DNA of 64,000 bases, taken from contig NZ_JOHR01000015.1 in the NCBI RefSeq assembly GCF_000719775.1, positions 1-64,000 on the forward strand, in the 5' to 3' direction. Made by a program: the position numbers and the translations under genes. Below are positions 26,787 through 34,652 of the stretch, piece by piece; the first letter of the stretch is position 1; each line of letters starts with the position of its first letter. The stretch comes from Streptomyces sp. NRRL F-5135. Lineage in GTDB: Bacteria; Actinomycetota; Actinomycetes; Streptomycetales; Streptomycetaceae. A model generated the notes under the pieces. That model was not told the DNA's origin. It saw nothing but the letters and a program-made list of their open reading frames with translations, and made no database searches.

Positions 26787-27953
26787 GTGAATGAGTCGAC
26801 ATTTACTCCCGGGGGTGGTCACCCAGGAATGCCCACGACGGTCCAGAGCCCGCCGACCGGGCTCGTGGAGGCTGTCGGCTCCGTAGCTGTCCGCACCTTC
26901 GCCACCCACCAGCACATGACGACAGCCCACCAGATGATGGACGGCCAACACGTGAACGCCAGGGCCGGCAACGAGGGTGGCCGAGAGTCCACTCCATTCG
27001 CCGACTACGACGAGGTGCCCGAGGGGCACTTCTACGATCCCGACGCCGAGTACGAACCCGACCCCGAATACGCGGCCACCCTCGCGCCCGACGCCGCCCG
27101 CCAGCGCCGCGAGCGGATCGGGCCCACGGGGCGTCCGCTGCCGTACTTCCCGATCCCGGGCCCGCTCACCGACCACGGCCCCGCGAAGATCATCGCGATG
27201 TGCAACCAGAAGGGCGGCGTGGGCAAGACCACGTCGACCATCAACCTGGGCGCCGCGCTCGCCGAGTACGGCCGCCGCGTGCTGCTCGTCGACTTCGACC
27301 CGCAGGGCGCGCTGTCGGTCGGGCTCGGGGTGAACCCGATGGAGCTCGACCTCACCGTCTACAACCTGCTCATGGAGCGGGGCATGTCGGCGGACGAGGT
27401 GCTGCTGAAGACCGCCGTGCCCAACATGGACCTGCTGCCGAGCAACATCGACCTCTCGGCCGCCGAGGTGCAACTGGTGAGCGAGGTCGCGCGCGAGTCC
27501 ACCCTCCAGCGCGCCCTCAAGCCGCTGCTCCAGGACTACGACTACATCGTGATCGACTGTCAGCCGTCGCTGGGTCTGCTCACCGTGAACGCGCTGACGG
27601 CCGCGCACAAGGTGATCGTGCCGCTGGAGTGCGAGTTCTTCGCGCTGCGCGGCGTGGCGCTGCTGACGGAGACGATCGAGAAGGTCCAGGAGAGGCTCAA
27701 CCCGGAGCTGGAGCTGGACGGCATCCTCGCCACGATGTACGACTCCCGTACGGTGCACAGCCGAGAGGTCCTCGCACGCGTCGTCGAGGCGTTCGACGAC
27801 CACGTCTACCACACGGTGATCGGGCGCACCGTGCGTTTCCCGGAGACCACGGTCGCCGGTGAGCCGATCACGACGTACGCCTCGAACTCCGTCGGCGCCG
27901 CCGCGTATCGCCAGCTCGCCAGGGAGGTGCTCGCCCGGTGTCACGCCGAGTGA
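26787..27953 (+). CDS. ParA-family ATPase (second ParA/Soj-like)
   Basis: The 388-residue protein has an N-terminal extension of about 130 residues (His/Gln/Pro and acidic) and then a full ParA domain: deviant Walker A KGGVGKTT (residues 142-149), VLLVDFDPQGALSVGLG, YIVIDCQPSLGLLTVNAL and VIVPLECEFFALRG. ParA ATPases bind DNA and position chromosomes or proteins. The start GTG 26787 follows a near-perfect AAGGAGGT site. The reading frame overlaps the next gene by 16 bases. It heads the parA-RHH-scpA-scpB-rluB operon found across actinobacteria and is distinct from the parAB locus near the replication origin. Confidence 0.94.
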   Translation: MNESTFTPGGGHPGMPTTVQSPPTGLVEAVGSVAVRTFATHQHMTTAHQMMDGQHVNARAGNEGGRESTPFADYDEVPEGHFYDPDAEYEPDPEYAATLAPDAARQRRERIGPTGRPLPYFPIPGPLTDHGPAKIIAMCNQKGGVGKTTSTINLGAALAEYGRRVLLVDFDPQGALSVGLGVNPMELDLTVYNLLMERGMSADEVLLKTAVPNMDLLPSNIDLSAAEVQLVSEVARESTLQRALKPLLQDYDYIVIDCQPSLGLLTVNALTAAHKVIVPLECEFFALRGVALLTETIEKVQERLNPELELDGILATMYDSRTVHSREVLARVVEAFDDHVYHTVIGRTVRFPETTVAGEPITTYASNSVGAAAYRQLAREVLARCHAE

Positions 27954-28582
27954 GTCTGCCCGGGGCCGACGAGCTTTTCCGTACGACCGGGGGGACGGCG
28001 CTCCAGTCGTCCACCCCCGTGGACCGGCGCAGGAACGCGGGCGGCGAGCCGCGGGTGCCCGCGCCGACGGGGGCGGGCGACGAGGCGGGTGCCGACCAGG
28101 CGGCGGAGCCGGCCGAGGAGGAGCACGGCCCGGCCGCCGAGCCGGAGCCCGGCGAGCCGTCCCGGAACCGGGGCGCGGCCGGCGGCACGGGCGCGGCGGG
28201 CGGCACCGCGGGCACGGCGGCACCGGATCAGGCCGCGGCGGCGATGAAGGGCCGCAGGCCGTCCCGGGACGCCTCGGGGACCTCCGCGGGTGCGGGCGCC
28301 CCGGCGGCGGCCGCCGGGGCGCAGGGCGGTCAGCAGCGCCGCCGGGGACGCGGCGCGAACCGCCGGCCCAGCGGCCGGGAGCGGCACGACGAGAAGATCA
28401 CGGTCTATGTCTCGGCCGAGGAACTGATGGACCTGGAGCACGCCCGGCTGGTGCTGCGCGGGGAGCACGGGCTGGCCGTCGACCGGGGACGGATCGTCCG
28501 CGAAGCGGTCGCCGTGGTCCTGGCCGACCTGGAATCACGCGGCGACGCGAGCATCCTCGTACGGCGCCTGCGCGGGCGCTGA
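27938..28582 (+). CDS. ribbon-helix-helix-like partner of the ParA homologue
   Basis: The 214-residue protein begins MSRRVSLPGADELFRTTGG, a block conserved in Streptomyces, then a Pro/Ala/Glu/Gly-rich linker, a basic patch (QQRRRGRGANRRPSGRERHDEK) and a C-terminal domain. That domain has a KITVYVSAEELMDLEHA strand-helix followed by DRGRIVREAVAVVLADLE, which fits a ribbon-helix-helix DNA-binding fold. Small RHH proteins are the adaptor partners of type Ib ParA systems (ParG, Omega). The 16-base overlap with parA strongly implies coupled expression. The centromere-binding role is inference. Confidence 0.82.
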   Translation: MSRRVSLPGADELFRTTGGTALQSSTPVDRRRNAGGEPRVPAPTGAGDEAGADQAAEPAEEEHGPAAEPEPGEPSRNRGAAGGTGAAGGTAGTAAPDQAAAAMKGRRPSRDASGTSAGAGAPAAAAGAQGGQQRRRGRGANRRPSGRERHDEKITVYVSAEELMDLEHARLVLRGEHGLAVDRGRIVREAVAVVLADLESRGDASILVRRLRGR

Positions 28583-28630
28583 AGGTAGCCTGCGCGGGCC
28601 GCCCCTGAAGCTCCCGCCCCCAGGACCCCG

Positions 28631-30019
28631 ATGCCTCCGCCTCCCCCTCCGTTCCGCCGGCCCCGCCGCCCGCTGGGCCGTGGCCCGGGCCTGGCACGGC
28701 CGACGGCCCCCGGCCCGGAAGCCCCGGGACCGGACGCGGACCCCGAGCGCGCGCCGCGGCCCGTTGACGCCGCGAGCCCCGACCGCGGGGACCCGGCGGC
28801 CGGCCCGCCCGCCCCGGCCGACGGCCCCGGCACGGCTCCCGAGGCCGGTCCGCCCGCCCCCGTCGGTCCCGGATCGGACCCGGACGGCGGCCGCGAGGCC
28901 GGGGACACCGCCGTCCGCGCAAGGGACGACGCGGCCCGAGCCGAAGGCGGCACCACCCGCGCCGGGGACGACACCGCGGCCACCGGGCAGGCCGGGCCCG
29001 CCGACGGCCCGGACCGCGACGGCGGCGAGGGCGACGCCGCCCGGGCCGTCGACGGACCCGCCGAGGGCGACCCGCGGCTGTTCACCGTGCGGCTCGTCAA
29101 TTTCGAAGGGCCCTTCGACCTCCTCCTCCAGCTCATCTCCAAGCACAAGCTGGACGTGACCGAGGTCGCGCTCTCCAAGGTGACCGACGAGTTCATGGCC
29201 CATATCCGGGGCATGGGCCCGGACTGGGACCTCGACCAGACCACCGAGTTCCTCGTCGTCGCCGCCACCCTGCTGGATCTCAAGGCCGCCCGGCTGCTGC
29301 CCGCCGCCGAGGTGGAGGACGAGGCCGACCTCGCCCTGCTGGAGGCGCGCGACCTGCTCTTCGCCCGGCTGCTCCAGTACCGCGCGTACAAGCGGATCGC
29401 CGAGATCTTCCAGGACCGCCTCGACGCCGAGGCCCGGCGCCACCCCCGTACCGTCGGGCTCGAACCCCACCACGCCGAACTGCTCCCCGAGGTCGTCATC
29501 GGCATCGGGCCGGAGGGCTTCGCCCGGCTCGCCGTGAAGGCGATGCGGCCCAAGCCGCCCCCGCGGGTGTACGTCGACCACATCCACGCGCCGCTCGTCT
29601 CCGTGCGCGAGCAGGCGGGGATCGTCGTCGCCCGGCTGCGGGAGCGGGGGGAGAGCAGCTTCCAGGAACTCACCGAGGACGCCGCCGACACCCTCACCGT
29701 CGTGGCGCGCTTCCTCGCGCTGCTGGAGCTCTACCGCGAGCGTGCCGTCGCGCTCGACCAGGACGAGGCGCTCGGAGCGCTCATGATCCGCTGGACGGGC
29801 GGGGACGACGGCGCGGAACCGGCCGTCACGGACGAATTCGATCAACTCGATCAGCTCGATCAACCCGGTCAGGAGGACCCCGAGGACGGCGAGGACGGCG
29901 AGGACGGCGAAGGGCATGAGGGCGGCAGGACCGGCGGGCACGGTGAGAAGCGCCACACCGGCACGGCGGGCGGGAGCGATCCGCGAGGACGAGCAGACGG
30001 AGAAGGTGTGCGGGTGTGA
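28631..30019 (+). CDS. scpA: segregation and condensation protein A
   Basis: The protein has 462 residues. Residues 1 to about 145 are a Pro/Gly/Asp-rich extension absent from ScpA of firmicutes. The kleisin core starts at LFTVRLVNFEGPFDLLLQLISKHKLDVTE (given here in part) and continues through TEFLVVAATLLDLKAARLLP to the C-terminal winged-helix part ESSFQELTEDAADTLTVVARFLALLELYRE. ScpA bridges the SMC ATPase heads in the condensin complex with ScpB. The C-terminal tail carries DQLDQLDQ and EDGEDGEDGEGHEGG repeats. Its stop overlaps the scpB GTG start (GTGA). Confidence 0.94.
   Translation: MPPPPPPFRRPRRPLGRGPGLARPTAPGPEAPGPDADPERAPRPVDAASPDRGDPAAGPPAPADGPGTAPEAGPPAPVGPGSDPDGGREAGDTAVRARDDAARAEGGTTRAGDDTAATGQAGPADGPDRDGGEGDAARAVDGPAEGDPRLFTVRLVNFEGPFDLLLQLISKHKLDVTEVALSKVTDEFMAHIRGMGPDWDLDQTTEFLVVAATLLDLKAARLLPAAEVEDEADLALLEARDLLFARLLQYRAYKRIAEIFQDRLDAEARRHPRTVGLEPHHAELLPEVVIGIGPEGFARLAVKAMRPKPPPRVYVDHIHAPLVSVREQAGIVVARLRERGESSFQELTEDAADTLTVVARFLALLELYRERAVALDQDEALGALMIRWTGGDDGAEPAVTDEFDQLDQLDQPGQEDPEDGEDGEDGEGHEGGRTGGHGEKRHTGTAGGSDPRGRADGEGVRV
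29882..29908 (+). repeat. 9-bp tandem repeat in the scpA tail
   Basis: Three exact copies of GAGGACGGC follow one another, encoding EDGEDGEDG. Just upstream (29838-29863) a CTCGATCA-type repeat encodes DQLDQLDQ. Both are in-frame and in a region outside the ScpA core. Confidence 0.9.
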
Positions 30020-30678
30020 GCGAGCAGCAGCGGAGCGAGGCGCGTGACGAGCCGGACGCCGGCCCGGTGGCGGAACTCGCCCTCAAACCCGCCCTGGAAG
30101 CGGTCCTCATGGTCGTCGACGAGCCCGCCACCGAGGAGCACCTCGCCAAGGTCCTCGACCGCCCCCGGCGCGCCGTCGCGGACGCGCTGCGGGAACTGGC
30201 CGACGAGTACACCGTGCAGCGCCGCGGCTTCGAACTGCGGCTGGTCGCGGGCGGCTGGCGGTTCTCCACCCGGCCCGAATACGCCGCCGCCGTCGAGGGC
30301 TTCGTCCTCGACGGACAGCAGGCCCGGCTCACCCAGGCCGCCCTGGAGACGCTCGCGGTCGTGGCGTACCGGCAGCCGGTGAGCCGGTCCCGGGTCTCCG
30401 CCGTACGCGGCGTGAACTGTGACGGCGTCATGCGCACCCTCCTCCAGCGCGGGCTGATCGAGGAGGCGGGCGCGGAACCCGAAACAGGTGCGATCCTGTA
30501 CGGGACGACGAACTACTTTCTGGAGCGGATGGGCCTGCGCGGTCTGGACGAGCTCCCGGAGCTCGCGCCCTTCCTCCCCGAGGCGGACGCGATCGAGTCC
30601 GAGACCCTGGAGGGTGTTCCGTCGTTCGATCCGGACGCACCGGACATCGACGCAGACGACAAGACGACGGACATGTGA
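30016..30678 (+). CDS. scpB: segregation and condensation protein B
   Basis: The 220-residue protein has two winged-helix domains. The first covers LKPALEAVLMVVDEPATEEHLAKVLDRP (in part) and the second LTQAALETLAVVAYRQPVSRSRVSAVRGVNCDGVMRTLLQRGLI (in part), followed by YGTTNYFLERMGLRGLDELPEL, the ScpB hallmark. It binds ScpA as a dimer in the SMC complex. The GTG start overlaps the scpA stop, and its own stop overlaps the rluB start, so the three genes are translationally coupled. The tail is acidic. Confidence 0.95.
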   Translation: MSEQQRSEARDEPDAGPVAELALKPALEAVLMVVDEPATEEHLAKVLDRPRRAVADALRELADEYTVQRRGFELRLVAGGWRFSTRPEYAAAVEGFVLDGQQARLTQAALETLAVVAYRQPVSRSRVSAVRGVNCDGVMRTLLQRGLIEEAGAEPETGAILYGTTNYFLERMGLRGLDELPELAPFLPEADAIESETLEGVPSFDPDAPDIDADDKTTDM

Positions 30679-31958
30679 TGCGAAGCAGCGGCAGGAACAG
30701 CGGAAGCGGCAACCGGAGCGGCGGGAGCGGCAGCGGCGGCGACCGGGGCGGCGCCGGCCGCGGCGGTGCGGGCCGGGGCGGTGGGGGCCGGGGCGGCACG
30801 GGCCGCTCCGGCGCGAGCAGCCGCGACTACCGGGGCGCGGGCAACGGGCGCGACGAGCAGCAGAAGCGGCCCTCCCGCCCCCGCCCGGAGGAGCGCCGGT
30901 ACGACGTGGGCGGCACGGGCGGGCCCGGTGGCTCCGGCCGTCCGGGCGCCGGTTCGGGCCGGCCGGGATCCGGCTCCGGCCGTACGGGTTCGGGCAGTGG
31001 CGCGGGCCGCTCCGGCGCTTCGTCCGACGGTGCCCGCAAGGGTTCCGGCGCCCGCGGCGACGCGGCCCGTGGCGGCGCCAAGGGCGGCCCCCGCGCCCCG
31101 CGGGACACCGGCGGGCCACGCCGTGGCGCCGCCGCCCGTCCCCGCGAGCTGGACGCCAGGATCGAGCAGCGCAACCGGGACCGCTACGCGGAGCGGCCGC
31201 GGGTCAGCACGCCCAAGACCTTCCCCGGTGCCGAGCAGGAGGGCGAGCGGCTGCAGAAGGTCCTCGCCCGCGCGGGCATGGGCTCCCGCCGCGCCTGCGA
31301 GGAGCTGATCGAACAGGCCCGGGTCGAGGTCAACGGCGCGATCGTGCGCGAACAGGGCATGCGCGTCGACCCGGCGAAGGACGAGATCAAGGTCGACGGG
31401 CTGACCGTCGCCACCCAGTCGTACCTCTTCTTCGCGCTCAACAAGCCGGCCGGTGTCGTCTCCACCATGGAGGACCCGGACGGCCGGCAGAACCTCGGCG
31501 ACTACGTCAACAACCGCGAGACCCGGCTCTTCCACGTGGGCCGGCTCGACACGGAGACCGAGGGCATCATCCTGCTCACCAACCACGGCGAGCTGGCACA
31601 CCGCCTCACCCACCCCCGCTACGGCGTCAAGAAGACCTACCTCGCCGCCATCCAGGGCCCGCTGCCGCGCGACCTGGGCAAGCGGCTGAAGGACGGCATC
31701 CAGCTGGACGACGGCTACGCGAAGGCCGACCACTTCCGCGTGGTGGAGAACACCGGCAAGAACTACCTGGTCGAGGTGACCCTCCACGAGGGCCGCAAGC
31801 ACATCGTCCGCCGGATGCTCGCGGAGGCGGGTTTCCCGGTGGACAGGCTCGTCAGGACCTCCTTCGGGCCGATCCCGCTGGGCGACCAGAAGTCGGGCTG
31901 GCTGCGCCGTCTGACCAACACCGAGGTCGGGATGCTGATGAAGGAAGTGGGTCTGTAG
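30678..31958 (+). CDS. rluB: RluB/RsuA-family rRNA pseudouridine synthase
   Basis: The 426-residue protein has a 170-residue Gly/Ser/Arg-rich N terminus (GRGGAGRGGGGRGGTG-like RGG repeats), then an S4 domain (RLQKVLARAGMGSRRACEEL; ARVEVNGAIV) and the RsuA/RluB catalytic domain with FFALNKPAGVVST and the catalytic Asp in HVGRLDTETEGIILLTN. RluB modifies a uridine of the 23S peptidyl-transferase region in E. coli. RGG tails usually bind RNA. ATG 30678 overlaps the scpB stop (TGATG); a GTG one codon earlier is possible. A terminator follows. Confidence 0.93.
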   Translation: MRSSGRNSGSGNRSGGSGSGGDRGGAGRGGAGRGGGGRGGTGRSGASSRDYRGAGNGRDEQQKRPSRPRPEERRYDVGGTGGPGGSGRPGAGSGRPGSGSGRTGSGSGAGRSGASSDGARKGSGARGDAARGGAKGGPRAPRDTGGPRRGAAARPRELDARIEQRNRDRYAERPRVSTPKTFPGAEQEGERLQKVLARAGMGSRRACEELIEQARVEVNGAIVREQGMRVDPAKDEIKVDGLTVATQSYLFFALNKPAGVVSTMEDPDGRQNLGDYVNNRETRLFHVGRLDTETEGIILLTNHGELAHRLTHPRYGVKKTYLAAIQGPLPRDLGKRLKDGIQLDDGYAKADHFRVVENTGKNYLVEVTLHEGRKHIVRRMLAEAGFPVDRLVRTSFGPIPLGDQKSGWLRRLTNTEVGMLMKEVGL

Positions 31959-32022
31959 AACGACCGTCGTGTGCACCGCTGTTGCCGTTGGTGCGCACGC
32001 TGATCGGTGGTGGGGAAGAAAG

Positions 32023-32048
32023 AGCCCGCGTCCGCACGGACGCGGGCT
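32023..32048 (+). terminator. terminator after rluB
   Basis: AGCCCGCGTCCG (32023-32034) pairs with CGGACGCGGGCT (32037-32048), and the flanking AAGAG / CTCTT can extend the stem with a small bulge. It ends the parA-scpAB-rluB unit and precedes the nrtR operator by about 30 bases. Confidence 0.8.
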
Positions 32049-32079
32049 TCGCTCTTGTCGGCAGGCGCCTTTCACTTTT

Positions 32080-32096
32080 ATAGTCAGAGTGACTAT
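32080..32096. promoter_or_regulatory. palindromic operator upstream of nrtR
   Basis: ATAGTCA-GAG-TGACTAT is a perfect 7-base inverted repeat in an AT-rich patch that stands out from the surrounding sequence. It ends 13 bases before the GTG start of the NrtR-type regulator and overlaps where a -10 element (TATAGT at 32079-32084) would be. Autorepression by the adjacent regulator is the simplest explanation. Confidence 0.75.
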
Positions 32097-32109
32097 TAAG
32101 GGGTTGGGT

Positions 32110-32970
32110 GTGCGTCGCGCTGAGTTCCACATCGGTCCCGCGCCGGCCGTCGGCGACCCGGCCGGCCGTCCCGGCCCGCTGCCGCCGTGCCGCCCCGCGC
32201 CTTCCGGAGACTCCGGTTCCGCCCCGGCGCCCGGCCGCGGACCGCGCGTCCCCGAGGGCTACGACCCCGGTGCCTTCGAGCCGTTCGCGGTCACCGTCGA
32301 CCTCGCCGTGTTCACCGTGCGCGAGGGCCGGCTGCACGTCCTGCTGGTCGAACGCGGGGCGGAGCCGTACCTGGGGAGCTGGGCGCTGCCCGGCGGGTTC
32401 GTCCTGCCCCGGGAGTCCGCGGAACGGGCGGCCCGCCGTGAACTCGCCGAGGAGACCGGTCTGTCGGAGGAGACCGCGGGCGCGCTCCACCTGGAACAGG
32501 TGCGCACCTACAGCGACCCGGACCGCGACCCCAGGATGAGGGTCGTGTCGGTCGCGTACGCCGCGCTGGTGCCCGACCTGCCCGAGCCGCGCGGCGGCGG
32601 GGACGCGGCCCGCGCCCGGTGGACGCCCTACGACGCGCGCGGCCCGCTCGCCTTCGACCACGAACTGATCCTCGCCGACGCCTACGACCGCGTCGGCGCC
32701 AAGCTGGAGTACACCTGTCTCGCCACGGCCTTCTGCCCGCCCGAGTTCACCCTCGGCGAGCTGAGGCAGGTGTACGAGACCGTCTGGGGCGTGGAGCTGG
32801 ACCGTCCCAACTTCCGGCGCAAGGTCCTCACCACACCCGGATTCGTCCAGGCGGTGGAGAAGGCCCCGCGCCGGACGGGCGGCCGGGGCAAGCCCGCCGC
32901 GCTGTACCGCGCGGGCCGGGCCACCACGCTGCACCCACCACTTCTGCGACCGGAAGGACGGACCGCATGA
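32110..32970 (+). CDS. NrtR-type NUDIX-HTH transcriptional regulator
   Basis: The 286-residue protein has a Pro/Ala-rich N terminus of about 45 residues, a NUDIX domain with an intact box (GFVLPRESAERAARRELAEETGL by parts, matching GX5EX7REUXEEXGU), and a C-terminal winged helix (FTLGELRQVYETVWGVELDRPNFRRKV). This is the NrtR layout: a NUDIX-derived sensor of ADP-ribose and NAD-related ligands fused to a DNA-binding domain. The GTG at 32110 follows AAGGGG by 6 bases. The gene overlaps the ADP-ribosylglycohydrolase (ATGA) and carries its own palindromic operator, so the pair probably forms an ADP-ribose-responsive unit. An intact box leaves open residual hydrolase activity. Confidence 0.9.
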   Translation: MRRAEFHIGPAPAVGDPAGRPGPLPPCRPAPSGDSGSAPAPGRGPRVPEGYDPGAFEPFAVTVDLAVFTVREGRLHVLLVERGAEPYLGSWALPGGFVLPRESAERAARRELAEETGLSEETAGALHLEQVRTYSDPDRDPRMRVVSVAYAALVPDLPEPRGGGDAARARWTPYDARGPLAFDHELILADAYDRVGAKLEYTCLATAFCPPEFTLGELRQVYETVWGVELDRPNFRRKVLTTPGFVQAVEKAPRRTGGRGKPAALYRAGRATTLHPPLLRPEGRTA

Positions 32971-33989
32971 TCCTCGCGAGGACCCTCACCAAACAGGCCG
33001 CCACCGGGACGCTGCTCGGGCTCGCCCTCGGCGACGCCCTCGGCTTCCCCACCGAGTTCAACGACGTACCGTCGATCCTCACCAAGTGCGGGCCCTGGCG
33101 GCGGATGTCGCTGCCGAAGCCCGCCTTCGTCACGGACGACACCCAGATGACGCTCGCCTTCGCCCGGGGCATCAGGACCGCGATGGACCGGGGTGTGCTC
33201 GGCCCGCAGCGCCTGGAGGGGCCGCTCCGCGAGGAGTTCGTCGCCTGGTACCACTCGCCGGACAACAACCGCGCCCCGGGCCGTACCTGCATGACCGCGT
33301 GCATGCTCCTCGACAGCGAGCGGCCGTGGCAGCGGGCCAGCCAGATCGGCTCCAAGGGCTGCGGCGCCAACATGCGCGTGGCACCGATCGGGCTCGTCCC
33401 CGGCCTGAGCGACGAACAGCGCGCGGGCGCCGCCCAGTTGCAGGCCGCGCTCACCCACGGCCACCCGACGGCGCTCGCCGCCTCCGATCTCACGGCGCGG
33501 GCCGTCTACCTGCTGGCGCGGGGCGGCGAGCCGATGGGGCTCGCGGGCCACCTGCGCAGTTACGCGTACGAGAACCGGGACCGCTACCACCACCGCTGGC
33601 TCGGCGACCTGTGGACGTTCTCCCACGACCCGACGCCGGAGGCGTTCATCGCTCGGGGCTGGGACGAGTGCCTGGAGATCCTCGAACGCCTCCAGCACGC
33701 CACCCGGACCGCCTCCCCGGAGGACGACCCGTGCCTGGCCACCGGTGACGGCTGGATCGCCGAGGAGGCCCTGGCCACGGGACTGCTCAGCTTCCTGCTC
33801 TTCCCCGAGGACCCCGTCATGGCCGTGCGCAGGGCCGCCTGCACCCGCGGCGACTCGGACTCCATCGCCTGCCTGGCGGGCGCCTTCGCGGGCGCGCACC
33901 TGGGGGCGGGGGCCTGGCCCAAGGAGTGGACGGACCGCATCGAGTACCGCAGTGACCTGATGTCGCTGGGAGCCCTCTGGGACTCCTGA
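32967..33989 (+). CDS. ADP-ribosylglycohydrolase (DraG/ARH family)
   Basis: The 340-residue protein shows the family signatures: ATGTLLGLALGDALGFPTE at the N terminus, the metal site FVTDDTQMTLAFA near residue 55, GSKGCGANMRVAPIGLVPG near 130 and the C-terminal TRGDSDSIACLAGAFAGA metal ligands. Such enzymes remove ADP-ribose from proteins or other substrates (DraG, ARH3, TRI1 immunity). The ATG overlaps the nrtR stop. The pairing with an NrtR regulator suggests control by ADP-ribose or NAD status. Target unknown. Confidence 0.92.
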   Translation: MILARTLTKQAATGTLLGLALGDALGFPTEFNDVPSILTKCGPWRRMSLPKPAFVTDDTQMTLAFARGIRTAMDRGVLGPQRLEGPLREEFVAWYHSPDNNRAPGRTCMTACMLLDSERPWQRASQIGSKGCGANMRVAPIGLVPGLSDEQRAGAAQLQAALTHGHPTALAASDLTARAVYLLARGGEPMGLAGHLRSYAYENRDRYHHRWLGDLWTFSHDPTPEAFIARGWDECLEILERLQHATRTASPEDDPCLATGDGWIAEEALATGLLSFLLFPEDPVMAVRRAACTRGDSDSIACLAGAFAGAHLGAGAWPKEWTDRIEYRSDLMSLGALWDS

Positions 33990-34289
33990 TCCATGTCCCC
34001 CGCCCGTCCCCCCGTCGTTCCCCGTCGGACCCACGCCACCACGGGCCCCGCGCCACCACCGACCCGCGTACGACCCCACCGAGAACCGGCCCCCTGCCGT
34101 TCGCCACCGTCCCCGGGGACCTCTGTACGGCTCGCTCTGTACGGCTTCCCCTCCCGGGGCCCGCGCGACGGACGGCGGGGGGCCCGCGCATGCCCCGTAT
34201 GCCTCCCGAACAGCCGTCTTACCGGGCGGGGGCCGCCGTCGTCACCCCTTACGCTGAATCGAGGATTCGAGATCATCGAGGAGGACGCG

Positions 34290-34652
34290 GTGGCGGTACG
34301 AGCGGTCCGTGGAGCCGTCCAGCTGGAGCGGGACGCGCCCGAGCACATGGACGAACAGGTCAGAGCCCTGCTCACGGCGATCCTGGAACGCAACCGGCTC
34401 ACGTCCGACGACCTGATCAGCATCTGGTTCACGGCCACGCCCGATCTGCACTCCGACTTCCCGGCCGCCGCCGCGCGCGGCCTCGGGATCGTCGACGTTC
34501 CCCTGATCTGCGCGCAGGAACTGGACATCGCGGGCGCCATGCCCCGGGTCGTGCGCGTCCTCGCCCATGTCGAGTCCGGCCTTCCCAAGGCCGACATCGC
34601 ACACGTCTACCTCGGCGCCGCGGCAGCGCTGCGGAGGGACATCGCCCAATGA
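34290..34652 (+). CDS. aroH: chorismate mutase, AroH class
   Basis: The 120-residue protein matches the monofunctional trimeric AroH fold: MAVRAVRGAVQLERD start, ERNRLTSDDLISIWFTATPDLHSDFPAAAARGLG, VPLICAQELDIAGAMPRVVRVL and the HVYLGAAAALRRD end. Active-site Arg7, Arg90-type and Glu78-type residues are in these blocks. It converts chorismate to prephenate for Phe/Tyr synthesis. GTG 34290 follows GAGGAGGA. The stop overlaps tyrA (ATGA), making a two-step tyrosine-pathway pair. The 300 bases upstream (33990-34289) are GC-rich with no gene that I can support. Confidence 0.93.
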   Translation: MAVRAVRGAVQLERDAPEHMDEQVRALLTAILERNRLTSDDLISIWFTATPDLHSDFPAAAARGLGIVDVPLICAQELDIAGAMPRVVRVLAHVESGLPKADIAHVYLGAAAALRRDIAQ

